Shown here: piece by piece, positions 51,992-64,000 of the stretch
How positions within the stretch are numbered: position 1 is the first letter of the stretch
Layout of the letters: every line of letters starts with the position of its first letter
Assembly: GCA_019775845.1 (NCBI GenBank)
Contig: JADQAV010000009.1
Coordinates: 1,302,001 to 1,366,000, forward strand
Direction of reading: 5' to 3'
Source: Myrmaecium sp. VS I D KN 1
Taxonomy: Eukaryota; Ascomycota; Dothideomycetes; Valsariales; Valsariaceae
Length of the DNA stretch: 64,000 bases
Translations under genes and position numbers: made by a program
Notes under the pieces: model-generated
The model's input: only the letters and a program-made list of their open reading frames with translations
What the model was told of the DNA's origin: nothing
The model's database searches: none

Positions 51992-54900
51992 ATGGAAGGC
52001 CCGCTGGTCCCTCCAGGGGCCAACGGTACCGTACCGCCGCCGTCGAACGGAACTTCGACGGCTGCCACCCTTGATCCTCAAGTCATAGTGGACTACCTGA
52101 CGAAGGTTCTCGATGTTACCCTTGGAGCGACGAGAGAAGAACTTGAGGCCCCTGGCAGCCTACTATCGCCGCAAAGGGTCCAGGACACTTTACAACGATG
52201 CACACGGTTCGGCCTAGAATCGCAACCTGTACTATATGTTCTCAAGGATATTGTGGGTCGCGATCAAATAGAGAATCCTGAGGAATCACCAGGTATGTGG
52301 TCTGGAACATATCACGGACTGTATGGCTGATCTTGATTTAGCTTCCATATCTTATTCTTACACGCTCTCAACCACCCTGAATATTTCTCCCGCCTGCGCC
52401 GCATGTATCGCTATAATCAAACGCCCGCAGCCTCTCGATCCCGCTTTGCCGATAGCTTCGCAATTTCAGATAGTCCCTCTGCCTGGTGCATCGAGCGTGA
52501 CTACTTCGACTGCGCAAGGTTCCTCGGCCCCCGAAGTCGTACACCAAGTTGTCCATCATGCTCTAGCGCCGTATTTCGATGCGTTCACGAAATCCCAACA
52601 AGGCCAAGACCAGAATTGGATGAAGGGGGACAGTGACTCCCGGACTGGAATCCCAGGAACGAAGAAGAAGCTGGCAGAGTTGGAATTGAGTCTTCGCCAT
52701 TTGCAACAAAATATCGAAATTCCAGAGGCCAATTTGACCTTACATCCGGTTATCCAGGCTGCGCTGCAAGAGGCAGACTCCAAGGGTATCAAGCCTACTA
52801 TCGACCTGATTGACCCTCAGCTGCTGAATGACAGCACATTCCTCAACAGCCTGCAGCACAGTGTCAACACCTGGATCAAGGAGATACAGCGGACTACCAC
52901 TCATCCTAGGGAAGTAACGAGTGGCACTGCCGCGCAGGAAATCAAATTTTGGTTGTCCATGGAATCGGCGCTGGAGAATATCGAAGCAAAGCTCCGAAGT
53001 GAAGGTGTGCTTCTGACAATGGAAGTCTTGCGTCACGCGAAGCGTTTTCAGGCCACAGTCAGTTTCAGTACGGACACCGGGCTGAAGGAAACCACGGAAA
53101 TGGTGCAAAAATACAATGTGCTGATGCGAGAGTTCCCCCTGGACGAGCTGCTTTCGGCTACGTCCTTGCAGAAAGTCCAGGAGAGCATCAACCTTATCTT
53201 CAACCATCTGAACAAGAAAATGCGTATATGCCCATACCCTGTGCGGCGAGCACTTCCACTCGTTGAAGCTATATCCGGAGATCTAGATGAGCGCTTGCAT
53301 TCCCTCCTCTCTGGACGAACATTGATGCATATGGAGTATGCTGAATTCGACTCTACGATGAAGCTGACTGACGCGATCTGGCGGACTTGGGATGACAATG
53401 TGAAGGAATTTACAAACGTTGCTCGTGAGGTCACAAGGCGGCGCAACGAGAAGTTCATCCCGATCAAGATAACAGCCCGTCATCTCGAGACGCAGAACCG
53501 TCTGAAGTACATCAGCACTTTCCGTCGGAACCATGAACAGCTTCAGCGAACAATTGTAAATGTGCTTGGATCCTCGAAATCTTCTGCCGATGCGCCTGAT
53601 GGAACTATGAATGAGGCTGTTATCGTCGAGGAGATCGGAGATGTTGATGCTGTGGAAGAAGTTGCGCAAGCATATGCGGCTCTGAAAGATGTGGATATCC
53701 TCGACGTCTCTCCTGCTGGTACGAAAGTGTGGGAGCAAGCTGAAGCGACTTATAACGAGCGCACCTCCAGAGTGGAAAACTCCATTATCGCCCGTCTAAG
53801 GGATCGGCTTGCCACAGCGAAAAATGCGAACGAGATGTTTCGTGTCTTCTCCAAGTTCAACGCCTTGTTTGTCCGGCCGAAAATCCGCAGCGCTATTTCG
53901 GAATATCAGACACAGCTGATAGATAATGTCAAGCGTGATATATCAACTCTTCACGAGCGCTTCAAACAACAGTATGGCCATTCTGAGGCGCATGCGATGG
54001 CGCAGCTGAGGGATATGCCGCCTGTGTCAGGGGCAGTCATATGGGCCCGTCAAATCGAAAGGCAGCTTGACGGTTATATGAAGAAGGTCGAGGACATCCT
54101 TGGGAAAGAGTGGGGTCTGCACGCCGAGGGTCAGAAGCTACAGAGCGAGAGTAGCATGTTTAGAAAGAAGCTAGACACAAGGCCTATATTCGACTCCTGG
54201 CTGCATGAAGTTGCGAGGCGAAACCTATCCATTTCGGGTCGTCTGTTTAGCATTGCGCGTAATCGGGCAGCTGGAAATGTCCTAGAGCTGGGTGTCAACT
54301 TCGACCCCCAGATTATCGCGCTGTTCAAGGAGGTTCGAAATCTCCTATGGCTGAATTTTCAAATTCCGCATGCAATCAACAATGTCTCAAAAGAGGCCAA
54401 GCGCGTCTATCCCTATGCGGTCAGTCTCATGGAAAGTGTGCGTACATACTCTCAGACGATCAGGAACATAAATGGCATGGTCACCGTGTCTATTCTCCTG
54501 AATGGCTACAAGAACGATGCCCAGAATCTGATCGTCAAGGGAGTTCCTCTCAAATGGGAGTCTTTCGTCCACGCGTACGACCTGCACATACGTCAAGGCC
54601 CGCTTTTGGTAGGCGATAGAACAGGCGTTCCCGCTCGTGGAGAAAGCAAGCATGTGCAGTTTGTACGTGAATTCGCGGCTGCAGTGTCCCTTCTCCAATC
54701 CAAGACCGCAACTCTGCAATACATAAATACCACCGTCGACAAAGCCTTGGCGGAGCTCGAAAAATGTCCGTATAGCGCAGAGGCTTTCCGGGAACAACTG
54801 GACATTCTTCAGAAGGCTGTCGATCAGCTAAACCTGGAGAACTATGTGAATCTTTCCCAGTGGGTAGCCGCTATGAACTCTAGGATTGAGGCAATTCTCC

Positions 54901-57900
54901 TTACGCGACTGAGCCGAGCGATATCTCAGTGGATCAATGCCTTCAACGTTGCCGATCCCCAGGATGACAGATCTATCTTCAAAGACCCTGAGGACAGCAA
55001 TGAGCCAGGGGACGAGCGCCCCCAATTGAATCATCTTGTCCACGAGATCACCATGCGCAACCAGCTTATTTACCTTGATCCTCCGCTTGAATTTGCACGA
55101 GCTAGCTGGCTGGAACAGCTGCACGCCTGGTTGGGCGTTGTTTGTACTCTCCCAAAGATCAAGGCGTCTAGGTATGAAATGCGACTAGAATCCATCAATA
55201 ATTCGGCGCCTTCACAGTTTGTAGAACTTCCTAGCAGATGCACGGATTCTTTAACCCATGTGTATGCTGCCGTTGAGGAGAAGATCGATTCTATCGCTGT
55301 GTACGTCGACCAGTGGCTCCAGTTCCAGTCACTTTGGGACCTCCAAGCTGAACATGTCTATGACATCCTGGGCGAGGATCTTTCACGTTGGCTCCAGTTG
55401 TTACAGGAGATCCGAAAGACACGCTCCCTGTTCGATACATCTGAAGTCAGCCGGTCATTCGGATATGTTACCATTGATTACGAGCAAGTGCAAACCAAAG
55501 TCAATGCCAAGTATGATCAATGGCAGCACGACATTCTGATCAAGTTTGCTGGCCGACTTGCCAATCGAATGACAGAGACTTTCGCAGAGATGGAAAAAGC
55601 GCGAAAAGATCTCGAAGTCCAGGTACTGGATCAGAGCTCTACTGCGCAAGCTGTCACCTTCATCACCACTGTGCAGCAGTGCAAGCGTAAAGTGAAGGCT
55701 TGGGGTCCTGACGTAGAGATTTTCCGTCAGGGGCAGACAACATTGACCCGACAGCGATACCAATTCCCCTCTGACTGGCTGCATATGGAACAGATTGAGC
55801 ACGAATGGACCACCCTCAATGAAGTCCTCGACCGGAAGAGCAGAATTGTGAATGATCAGACCGAGAATCTCCGTGCCAACATTATCCAGGAAGATAAAGT
55901 CGTTTCCCAGAAGATCGCCGACATCACCGCCCAATGGGCAGAGGAGAAACCAGTTTCGGGCAAGATCCCTCATGAAGAGGCGTCGCTCACCCTTCAATCA
56001 TTCGACACGAGACTTACTCGACTTCAAGAAGAATCCGAGATGGTATCGAAGGCAAAAGAGGCTCTCGATATCCCTGCTTCCCCGGACAATACCTTGAAGG
56101 CGTTACTAGAAGAGGTTCAAGATTTTAAGTCGGTCTGGGCAGCTCTTGGAACCATATGGAACAGCTTGAATGAGCTGAGAGACACTCTCTGGACCAGTAT
56201 CCAACCGCGGAAGCTCCGGCAATCTTTGGATAATCTCGTCAAGATGACTCGAGAGATGCCCAGTCGCATGCGCCAGTATGCTGCATTTGAACATGTTCAA
56301 AATGAGCTCAAGTCTTTGATTAAAGTCAACCCGCTCTTGTCCGATATGCGATCCGAAGCCGTGCGTCCCAGACACTGGGAACGCATATTCAAAGCGTTGA
56401 GACCTCAGAAGCGCTATTCCCAGGTCTCGATGACTCTTGGTGATGTATGGGATCTCAACCTCGTCGCCAGCGAGCCTGTGATCCGTGACGTCATCGCCCA
56501 AGCCCAAGGTGAAATGGCTCTCGAGGAATTCCTGAAGCAGGTCAAGGAAACTTGGAACAATTATTCCCTTGATCTAGTCCAGTATCAGACCAAGTGCCGT
56601 CTGATCCGTGGGTGGGACGATCTGTTCGCCAAATGCAGCGAGAATCTCAATTCCCTGCAAGCGATGAAGCACTCTCCATATTACAAGTACTTTGAGGAAG
56701 ACGCCTCTACTTGGGAGGAGAAATTGAACAAAGTGCACATTCTATTTGACGTCTGGATAGATGTACAGCGACAATGGGTATACCTCGAAGGTGTCTTCAC
56801 TGGCAATGCAGACATCAAGCATCTGCTTCCTATGGAGTCCTCACGCTTCCAGAACATCAACGCGGAATTCCTCTCTGTGATGAAAAAAGTTGCGAAGTCG
56901 CCTATGGTCATGGATGTGTTAAATATCCCGGGAGTTCAAAAATCTCTTGAAAGACTGGCAGATCTACTGAACAAGATTCAGAAAGCATTGGGTGAATATC
57001 TCGAACGAGAGAGAGTTGCTTTCCCTCGATTCTACTTCGTTGGTGACGAGGATCTTCTTGAAATTATCGGCAATAGCGGAGATACACTACGTATAGCGAA
57101 GCATCTAAGGAAGATGTTCGCTGGAATATCTGGTCTTGTCACCGACGAAGACCTAACAATCACAGGCTTTACGTCAAAAGAAGGCGAGCAGGTCATGTTG
57201 AAATCCCACATATCTTTAGCTAAGACGCCGAAGATAAACGAATGGCTTGGCCTCTTGGAGAGCAACATGAAGTCCACACTGGCTGAATTGCTTGCCGAAG
57301 CTGTCGGGGAATATGAATCTCTACTGGCTACCGAAGAAATCGACAAGGCGGCGTTTGAAGCTTACGTCGAGAAATACCCGGCCCAGGTCGTAGTCCTAGC
57401 CACCCAGGTTTGCTGGACGAAGGCTGTGGAGGCGGCCCTGGCGCAGGGAGGCACCACGCTTTCATCCTTGTACGAGCGCCAAATCCACATTCTTCAGATA
57501 CTTGCCTCTTCGGTATTGGGCGACCTGGAGCCCATACAGAGGAAGAAGTGCGAGCATCTCATTACCGAATGTGTTCATCAACGCGATGTTATCGACAAGT
57601 TGCAGCAGGCTGGTGCAGACTCGCAAACGCACCATCTTTGGCTTCTGCAAATGCGTTATGTATACCAACCCGAGGGTAGCTATATCGAGCGTTTGAAGAT
57701 CCACATGGCAAATGCTGTGCTTGACTACGGATTTGAATATCTTGGTGTCACTGAACGCCTTGTTCGGACACCGTTGACAGATAGATGCTTCTTGACGCTC
57801 ACGCAAGCATTATGCCAGCGACTGGGAGGCTCGCCTTACGGACCCGCTGGTACGGGCAAGACCGAATCCGTGAAAGCGCTGGGTGTGCAACTAGGCCGCT

Positions 57901-60900
57901 TCACCCTCGTTTTCTGTTGTGATGACACATTCGATTTCCAAGCCATGGGTCGTATCTTCCTCGGTATCTGCCAGGTAGGTGCGTGGGGTTGTTTCGATGA
58001 ATTCAATCGTTTGGAGGAGCGCATCCTGTCTGCAGTTTCTCAGCAGATCCAGAACATACAGTTGGGCCTTCGCAAGGGTGACACGGAGGATGCTCAAATC
58101 GAGCTGATCGGCCGGAGTCTGCGAGTGAACTCTAATACCGGCGTGTTCATTACTATGAACCCGGGATACGCCGGCAGATCTAACCTCCCCGACAACTTGA
58201 AGAAATTGTTCAGGAGCGTTGCCATGTCTAAGCCGGACAAGGAGCTCATTGCCGAGGTCATGCTCTACTCTCAGGGCTTTTCTCGTGCTAAAGAACTTTC
58301 AAGGCAAGTGGTGCCGTTCTTTGACACCTGTGCTAGCCTGCTCTCCAAACAAGCTCATTACGATTTCGGCTTGAGAGCTTTGAAGAGTGTGTTGGTCAGC
58401 TCTGGTGGAATGAAGCGAGCGCGTCTCGCTGTTCAGGGACAGCCTCTTCCTAACGAGGACGTGATTGAGCCGCAGATTATGGTCCAGAGTCTTCGGGAGA
58501 CTATTGCCCCGAAGCTCATCCGATCTGATGTCGAGATCATGAAGAACATCCAGGAAGACAGCTTCCCAGGCGTTCAATACGTTCCTGCAGGCCTTGAGAA
58601 GTTGGAGCAAGCTATCCGTAATACAGCCGCAGAGTCGAAACTGGTCGTCAGTGAGGGATGGCTCACCAAAGTCCTGCAACTATACCAGATCCAAGGCCTT
58701 CATCATGGTGTCATGATGGTCGGCTCTTCCGGTTCAGGAAAGTCCACAGCCTGGAGAACGCTACTTCGTGCCCTTCAAGAGGCCGAAGGCGTGGAAGGGG
58801 TGTGCCACGTGATCGATCCCAAAGTTATGTCTAAGGAAAGCCTTTACGGTAATCTTGACAGCACAACTCGTGAATGGACTGATGGTTTGTTCACGAGTAT
58901 TCTGCGCAAGATCGTCGACAACCTCCGCGGTGAAGATACCAAACGCCACTGGATTGTCTTCGACGGTGATGTTGATCCGGAATGGGTCGAAAACTTGAAC
59001 AGTGTTCTAGACGACAACAAGTTGCTGACGTTGCCGAACGGAGAACGTCTCAATTTACCTTCAAATGTTAGGATCATGTTTGAGGTCGAGACCTTGAAGT
59101 ATGCTACTCTTGCCACGGTCAGCCGTTGCGGCATGGTCTGGTTTAGCGACGATACCGTTGAGACTTCTATGATCGTTGAGAATTACCTTCAAGAGCTCCG
59201 CGACAGGACGTTCGAAGATTTGGAAGACGACACAACCGCGCCTGGCCAACTCTCTCAGAAGGTCCTCGCCGTGCAATCGCAGGTTGCTGACTTCCTCCAA
59301 TACCGGCTCACCGAGAATGGCTTCCTGCAGAAGGCGCTGAACGCATCGCGTGATTTCCGCCATATTATGGAATACACGGAGATTCGTGCTCTGAAGACAC
59401 TGTTCTCCCTACTCAATAAGACTTGCCGGAATGTCCTTGAGTATAACATACAACACCAGGACTTCAGTCTGGAGGATGATCAGATCGAGGCGTATCTATC
59501 GAAGAAACTATTGCTTGCCCTCGTATGGTCTTTCACCGGAGATTGCCCTCTTTCTGACCGTAAAGCTTTCGGTGATCTTTTGGCCGGCCTCACGACTGTC
59601 GATCTTCCCATTCTATCTGAGACCTCATCGCTCATCGATTACGACGTGTCACTTCCCAAGGCGGAATGGATCCTATGGCAAACACAGGTACCGAGTATCG
59701 AGGTTAACACACATTCCATCACGCAGACGGATGTGGTTATCCCTACACTCGATACTGTTCGCCATGAAGATGTCCTCTATTCATGGCTTGCGGAGCATAA
59801 ACCCCTACTCTTGTGCGGTCCTCCTGGTTCCGGTAAGACCATGACGCTGTTCAGTGCGCTGAGAAAGCTGCCCAATATGGAAGTTGTCGGCCTCAACTTT
59901 TCCAGCGCCACTACTCCGGACCTCTTGATCAAGACCTTTGAGCAATATTGCGAGTACAAAAAGACTCTTAATGGTGTTGTCCTTACTCCAACCCAGATCG
60001 GGCGGTGGCTGGTTATCTTCTGTGATGAAATCAACTTGCCAGCTCCTGACAAGTATAATACCCAGCGCGCTATCTCTTTCCTGCGGCAACTCGTTGAACA
60101 CAACGGCTTCTGGCGTACAAGCGATAAGACATGGGTTACTCTCGACCGCATCCAGTTCGTTGGTGCTTGTAATCCTCCCACGGATGCGGGCCGTACGCCC
60201 ATGGGCCTCAGGTTCTTGCGCCACTCACCCTTGATCATGGTTGACTACCCCGGAGAACTTTCATTGCAGCAAATCTATGGGACTTTCAACAATGCTGTCA
60301 TGAAGATTATCCCAACGCTGAGAGGCTATGCCGAACCGCTTACTAAAGCTATGGTTCAATTTTATTCCGAATCCCAGAAACGGTTCACTCCTGACATTCA
60401 ACCACACTACGTCTACTCACCCAGAGAGTTGACACGGTGGGTCCGCGGCGTATATGAGGCTGTCAGACCTCTTGAGACTCTCAGCGTCGAGGGTCTGGTC
60501 AGGATTTGGGCTCATGAAGCCCTCCGCCTATTCTCAGATCGCCTCATCGGAGAAGACGAACGGAAATGGACGGAGGAGAGCGTGCGGCGCATCGCCCTCG
60601 AGCACTTCCCAACCATTGATGAAGAGAAGGCTCTAGGAGGCCCGATTTTGTTTTCGAACTGGCTGTCAAAGAACTACGTCCCTGTAGATCGTGAGCAGCT
60701 TAGAGAATTCGTCAAGGCTCGACTCAAGACATTCTGCGAGGAGGAAGTGGATGTTCCTCTCATTCTGTTCAATGATGTATTGGAACATGTTCTGCGCATC
60801 GACCGTGTTTTCCGTCAGCCTCAAGGACACTTGATCTTGATTGGGGTCAGTGGATCTGGAAAGACGACGCTGTCTCGATTCGTCGCTTGGATGAACGGGC

Positions 60901-63900
60901 TGAAAGTGTACCAAATTAAGGTCCATGGGAAGTACTCTTCGGAGGACTTTGACGATGATCTCCGGAATGTGCTGCGACGTTGCGGTTGCAAAGGAGAAAA
61001 GATCTGTTTCATTATGGATGAGTCCAATGTTCTGGACTCCGGTTTCCTAGAGCGCATGAACACCTTACTTGCTAACGCCGAGGTCCCTGGTCTCTTCGAG
61101 GGAGATGAGTACGCTTCCTTGATGACTGCATGCAAGGAAGGTGCACAACGACAAGGGTTGCTCCTCGACTCTCAGGAAGAGCTTTACAAATGGTTCACTC
61201 AACAGATCGTCAAGAACCTCCACGTCGTATTCACTATGAATCCGCCAGAGGATGGCCTCTCTTCCAAGGCCGCTACCAGTCCCGCCTTGTTCAACCGTTG
61301 CGTGTTGAACTGGTTCGGTGACTGGTCTGATCAAGCGCTGTTCCAAGTCGGCTCGGAGCTTACGCAATCCGTTGACTTGGATAGAGGCAACTTCACCGCG
61401 CCAGACAGTATACCTGTAGCGTACCGCGAGCTATCATTACCAGCATCTCACCGTGAGGCGGTTGTCAATGCGATGGTGTATATCCATTATTCTATGAAGG
61501 ACATTAACCAGAAGCTCTACAAACAACAGAAGAAGGTCACTTACCTCACGCCTCGCCACTTCCTGGACTTTGTCAACCAGTACGTCAAGTTATACACCGA
61601 GAAGCGTGGCGATTTGGAAGAGCAGCAGCGGCATCTCAACGTCGGTCTCGAAAAGCTTCGTGAAACCTTCGACAAGGTTCGCGACCTCCGCAAGAGCTTG
61701 GCTGAAAAACAGAGCCAGTTGGAAAAGAAAGATCAGGAAGCCAATGAGAAGCTACAGCGCATGATTGCTGATCAGCGTACAGCTGAACAAAACAAGGCGG
61801 CGTCGCTCGAGATCCAGACAGCCCTCGAAAAACAAGAAAAGGAAGTCGCTAGCCGAAAAGAGGTTGTATTGCATGATCTGGCCAACGCTGAACCGGCAGT
61901 CATCGAGGCTCAGAAGAGCGTCAGCAACATCAAACGTCAGCACCTGACAGAAGTCCGTTCCATGCAGAATCCCCCGTCAGGTGTCAAATTGGCTCTTGAA
62001 TCGGTCTGCACATTACTTGGACACAAGACCGCCAGCTGGAGAGATATTCTGGCGATCGTCAGGCGTGATGATTTCATTGCAAGCATTGTGAACTACGATA
62101 ACGAGAGGCAAATGACCAGAAACCATAGGATCAAGATGAGGAATGAATTCCTTTCCAAGGAGGATTTCTCCTTCGAGAAGGTCAACCGCGCCTCCAAGGC
62201 ATGTGGTCCTCTGGTGCAATGGGTTGAAGCGCAAGTCAACTATTCTGAAATCCTGGACCGTGTCGGGCCCCTTCGGGAAGAGGTCGCGCAGCTTGAGGAA
62301 GCGGCTCTACAGACCAAGGCGGAGGCTCAAGCTACAGAGAACCAGATCAAGGCCCTCGAGGACAGCATTGCTCGATACAAGACGGAGTATGCGGCGCTCA
62401 TCAGCGAAACTCAGGCTATCAAATCCGAGATGAGTCGCGTGCAGTTCAAGGTAGAGCGCAGTGTCCGACTTCTCGATAGCCTTTCTTCCGAACGCTCTAG
62501 ATGGGAGGAGAGCAGTAAATCTTTCGAGACTCAAATCGACACCATCGTAGGCGATGTCCTTGTTGCCGCTGCCTTTATCGCTTATGGCGGTTACTATGAC
62601 CAGCTCTACCGCAAGACAATGATCGAAGACTGGTTCCATCATCTGGCTCTTTCCGGCATCAGCTATAAGACCCCGAACCCGGTAACAGAGTATTTGTCCA
62701 CGGCTGATGAGCGATTGACATGGCAAGAGAATTCGCTCCCGGTTGATGACCTTTGCACGGAGAATGCTATCATCTTGAAGAGGTTCAACCGGTACCCGTT
62801 GATCATCGATCCATCTGGTCGTGTCACAGAGTTTTTGCAGAACGAATGCAAAGACCGTAGACTTACCGTCACCAGTTTCCTTGATGATTCTTTCACCAAA
62901 CAGCTGGAGAGCTCGCTCAGATTCGGTAACCCCATCCTTATACAAGACGCCGAGCACCTGGATCCGATTCTCAATCATGTCCTCAACAAGGAATACCAGA
63001 AGACCGGCGGGCGTGTTCTCATCCAACTTGGCAAGCAGGAAATCGATTTCTCTCCGTCCTTTAGGCTTTACCTGTCCACGCGCGACCCTTCTGCCGTCTT
63101 CGCCCCGGACATCTGCAGCCGGACAACATTTGTCAACTTCACGGTCACGCAAAGCAGTCTTCAAACTCAGTCATTGAGCAATGTCCTCAAGTCGGAGCGT
63201 CCCGACGTCGATGAGCGGCGTTCCAATCTTATCAAGATGCAGGGAGAGTTCAGCGTCCACCTTCGCCGTCTTGAAAAGAGTCTACTACAAGCCCTTAACG
63301 AATCTCGGGGCAATATCCTTGATGATGATCGGGTCATTGAGACGTTGGAGACCCTTAAGAAGGAGGCTGCAGAAATCAGCGCCAAGGTTGCAGAGACTGA
63401 TGGTGTTATGGCTGAAGTTGATAATATCACCGCCGAGTACGGCAACGTCGCTCGCTCGTGCTCTGCTATCTTTGCGGTGCTGGAACAACTGCATCACATC
63501 AACCATTTCTATCAGTTCTCCCTGCAATTCTTCGTCGATATCTTCGAGAAGGTACTAGAAAACGTCAAGAAAACGCACGCGAGTGCCAACCATGCTGCCC
63601 GCATCGACTATATCATCCGGGAGTTGTTTGTGGAGACTTTCAGACGCACATCGCTTGCATTGCTACAGAAGGATCGGGTCACGTTCGCTATGCTGTTAGC
63701 ACAGGCTGCACCTTACAAGATGGATAAGAACATCATCGATGTGATTCTTGACGATGATATCGTTCCGGTCGACGTATCCACCGAAGCTGGCCGTAAGGAA
63801 GAGGCGATGATTCGTGCCATGAAGCTACCATTGTTCAAGAACGAACTAGAGCAGGTGGATCCCGCTGCCTGGGAGACGTTTTTCGCCGAAGAGACTGCCG

Positions 63901-64000
63901 AACGCCATGTACCTCACGCTTGGTCGCTCGAGCTACCGTCTCTCGATCAACAGCTTCGAGCTCTGGTTTTGGTTAAACTCTTCCGTGTTGACCGCTTCGT
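51992..64000 (+). CDS. DYN1: Cytoplasmic dynein heavy chain, 3' end outside the window
   Basis: The minus-end-directed motor subunit (nudA/ro-1/DYN1 type) moves nuclei, endosomes and spindles. Exons: 51992-52292 and 52342-64000 and beyond; about 3,986 residues are visible of some 4,300. The first exon encodes [17 protein letters not shown]. The tail (to about 1,400) and linker lead into the motor ring. P-loops: AAA1 GPAGTGKTE (1934-1942) with Walker [15 protein letters not shown]2 GSSGSGKS (from 2228), AAA3 GPPGSGKT (from 2593), AAA4 GVSGSGKTT (from 2935). The antiparallel stalk with its microtubule-binding tip lies at about 3,160-3,480 ([18 protein letters not shown] starts the tip). AAA5 follows, and the window ends near [13 protein letters not shown]. 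All four ATP sites look intact and the long second exon stays in one frame. It diverges from the Zn2Cys6 gene. Confidence 0.97.

Noticed and set aside
51608-52081. 157-codon minus frame overlapping the dynein start
   Set aside because: It overlaps dynein exon 1 and the shared promoter; the Arg/Ser-rich product looks random.

Overview
The window is nuclear DNA of a filamentous ascomycete (Pezizomycotina). Short GT-AG introns of about 40-125 bases with CTAAC/CTGAC-like branch sites, pyrimidine-rich promoters, a DASH subunit (DAD1), a Zn2Cys6 regulator, DUF1763 and DUF2293 proteins and an N-extended RHO4 all point there. The VPS15 N-terminus resembles what I remember of Eurotiomycetes, but the class is an inference. 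No rRNA, tRNA, CRISPR array or viral element was recognised.

Layout. A truncated unknown gene lies at the left edge (1-187). From 0.9 to 16 kb come ALG2 (N-glycan assembly), VPS15 (PI3-kinase complex), RKI1 (pentose phosphate), ULA1 (NEDD8 E1 subunit), ESF2 (rRNA processing) and PEX12 (peroxisome import). From 16 to 29 kb come an LCB3-type sphingoid-base phosphate phosphatase, RHO4, DAD1, an OTU deubiquitinase, a secreted EF-hand protein and TYW2/TRM12 (wybutosine). From 29 to 36 kb lie a DUF2293 protein with two possible SUMO-interacting motifs, a DUF1763 (LYR-like) protein, a CCDC25/JLP2 homologue, a disordered unknown and a three-exon MZT1 gene. From 36 to 48 kb lie a GH15 glucoamylase, a cysteine-rich single-pass membrane protein with a frame break at a 13-G run, a tandem ABC ATPase and a PlsB/GNPAT-type acyltransferase ending in a peroxisomal tripeptide.

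At 48.26-48.79 kb sits a small inverted-repeat DNA element: 80-bp terminal repeats with one mismatch, an identical 8-bp target duplication, three 23-bp iterons in each repeat, and a GC-rich minisatellite core broken by an assembly gap. Next to it, in AT-richer DNA, is a Zn2Cys6 transcription factor. From 52 kb to the right edge runs the cytoplasmic dynein heavy chain, truncated at about 3,986 residues.

The genes are mostly conserved housekeeping functions and do not form a biosynthetic cluster. Functional themes recur: microtubules (DAD1, MZT1, dynein), peroxisomes (PEX12 and the PTS1-tagged acyltransferase), and ubiquitin-like modification (ULA1, OTU, PEX12, possibly the DUF2293 protein). 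The most unusual material is the inverted-repeat element, the asymmetric ABC protein and the SIM-bearing DUF2293 protein. Exon limits below were set by hand from splice signals and frame continuity.
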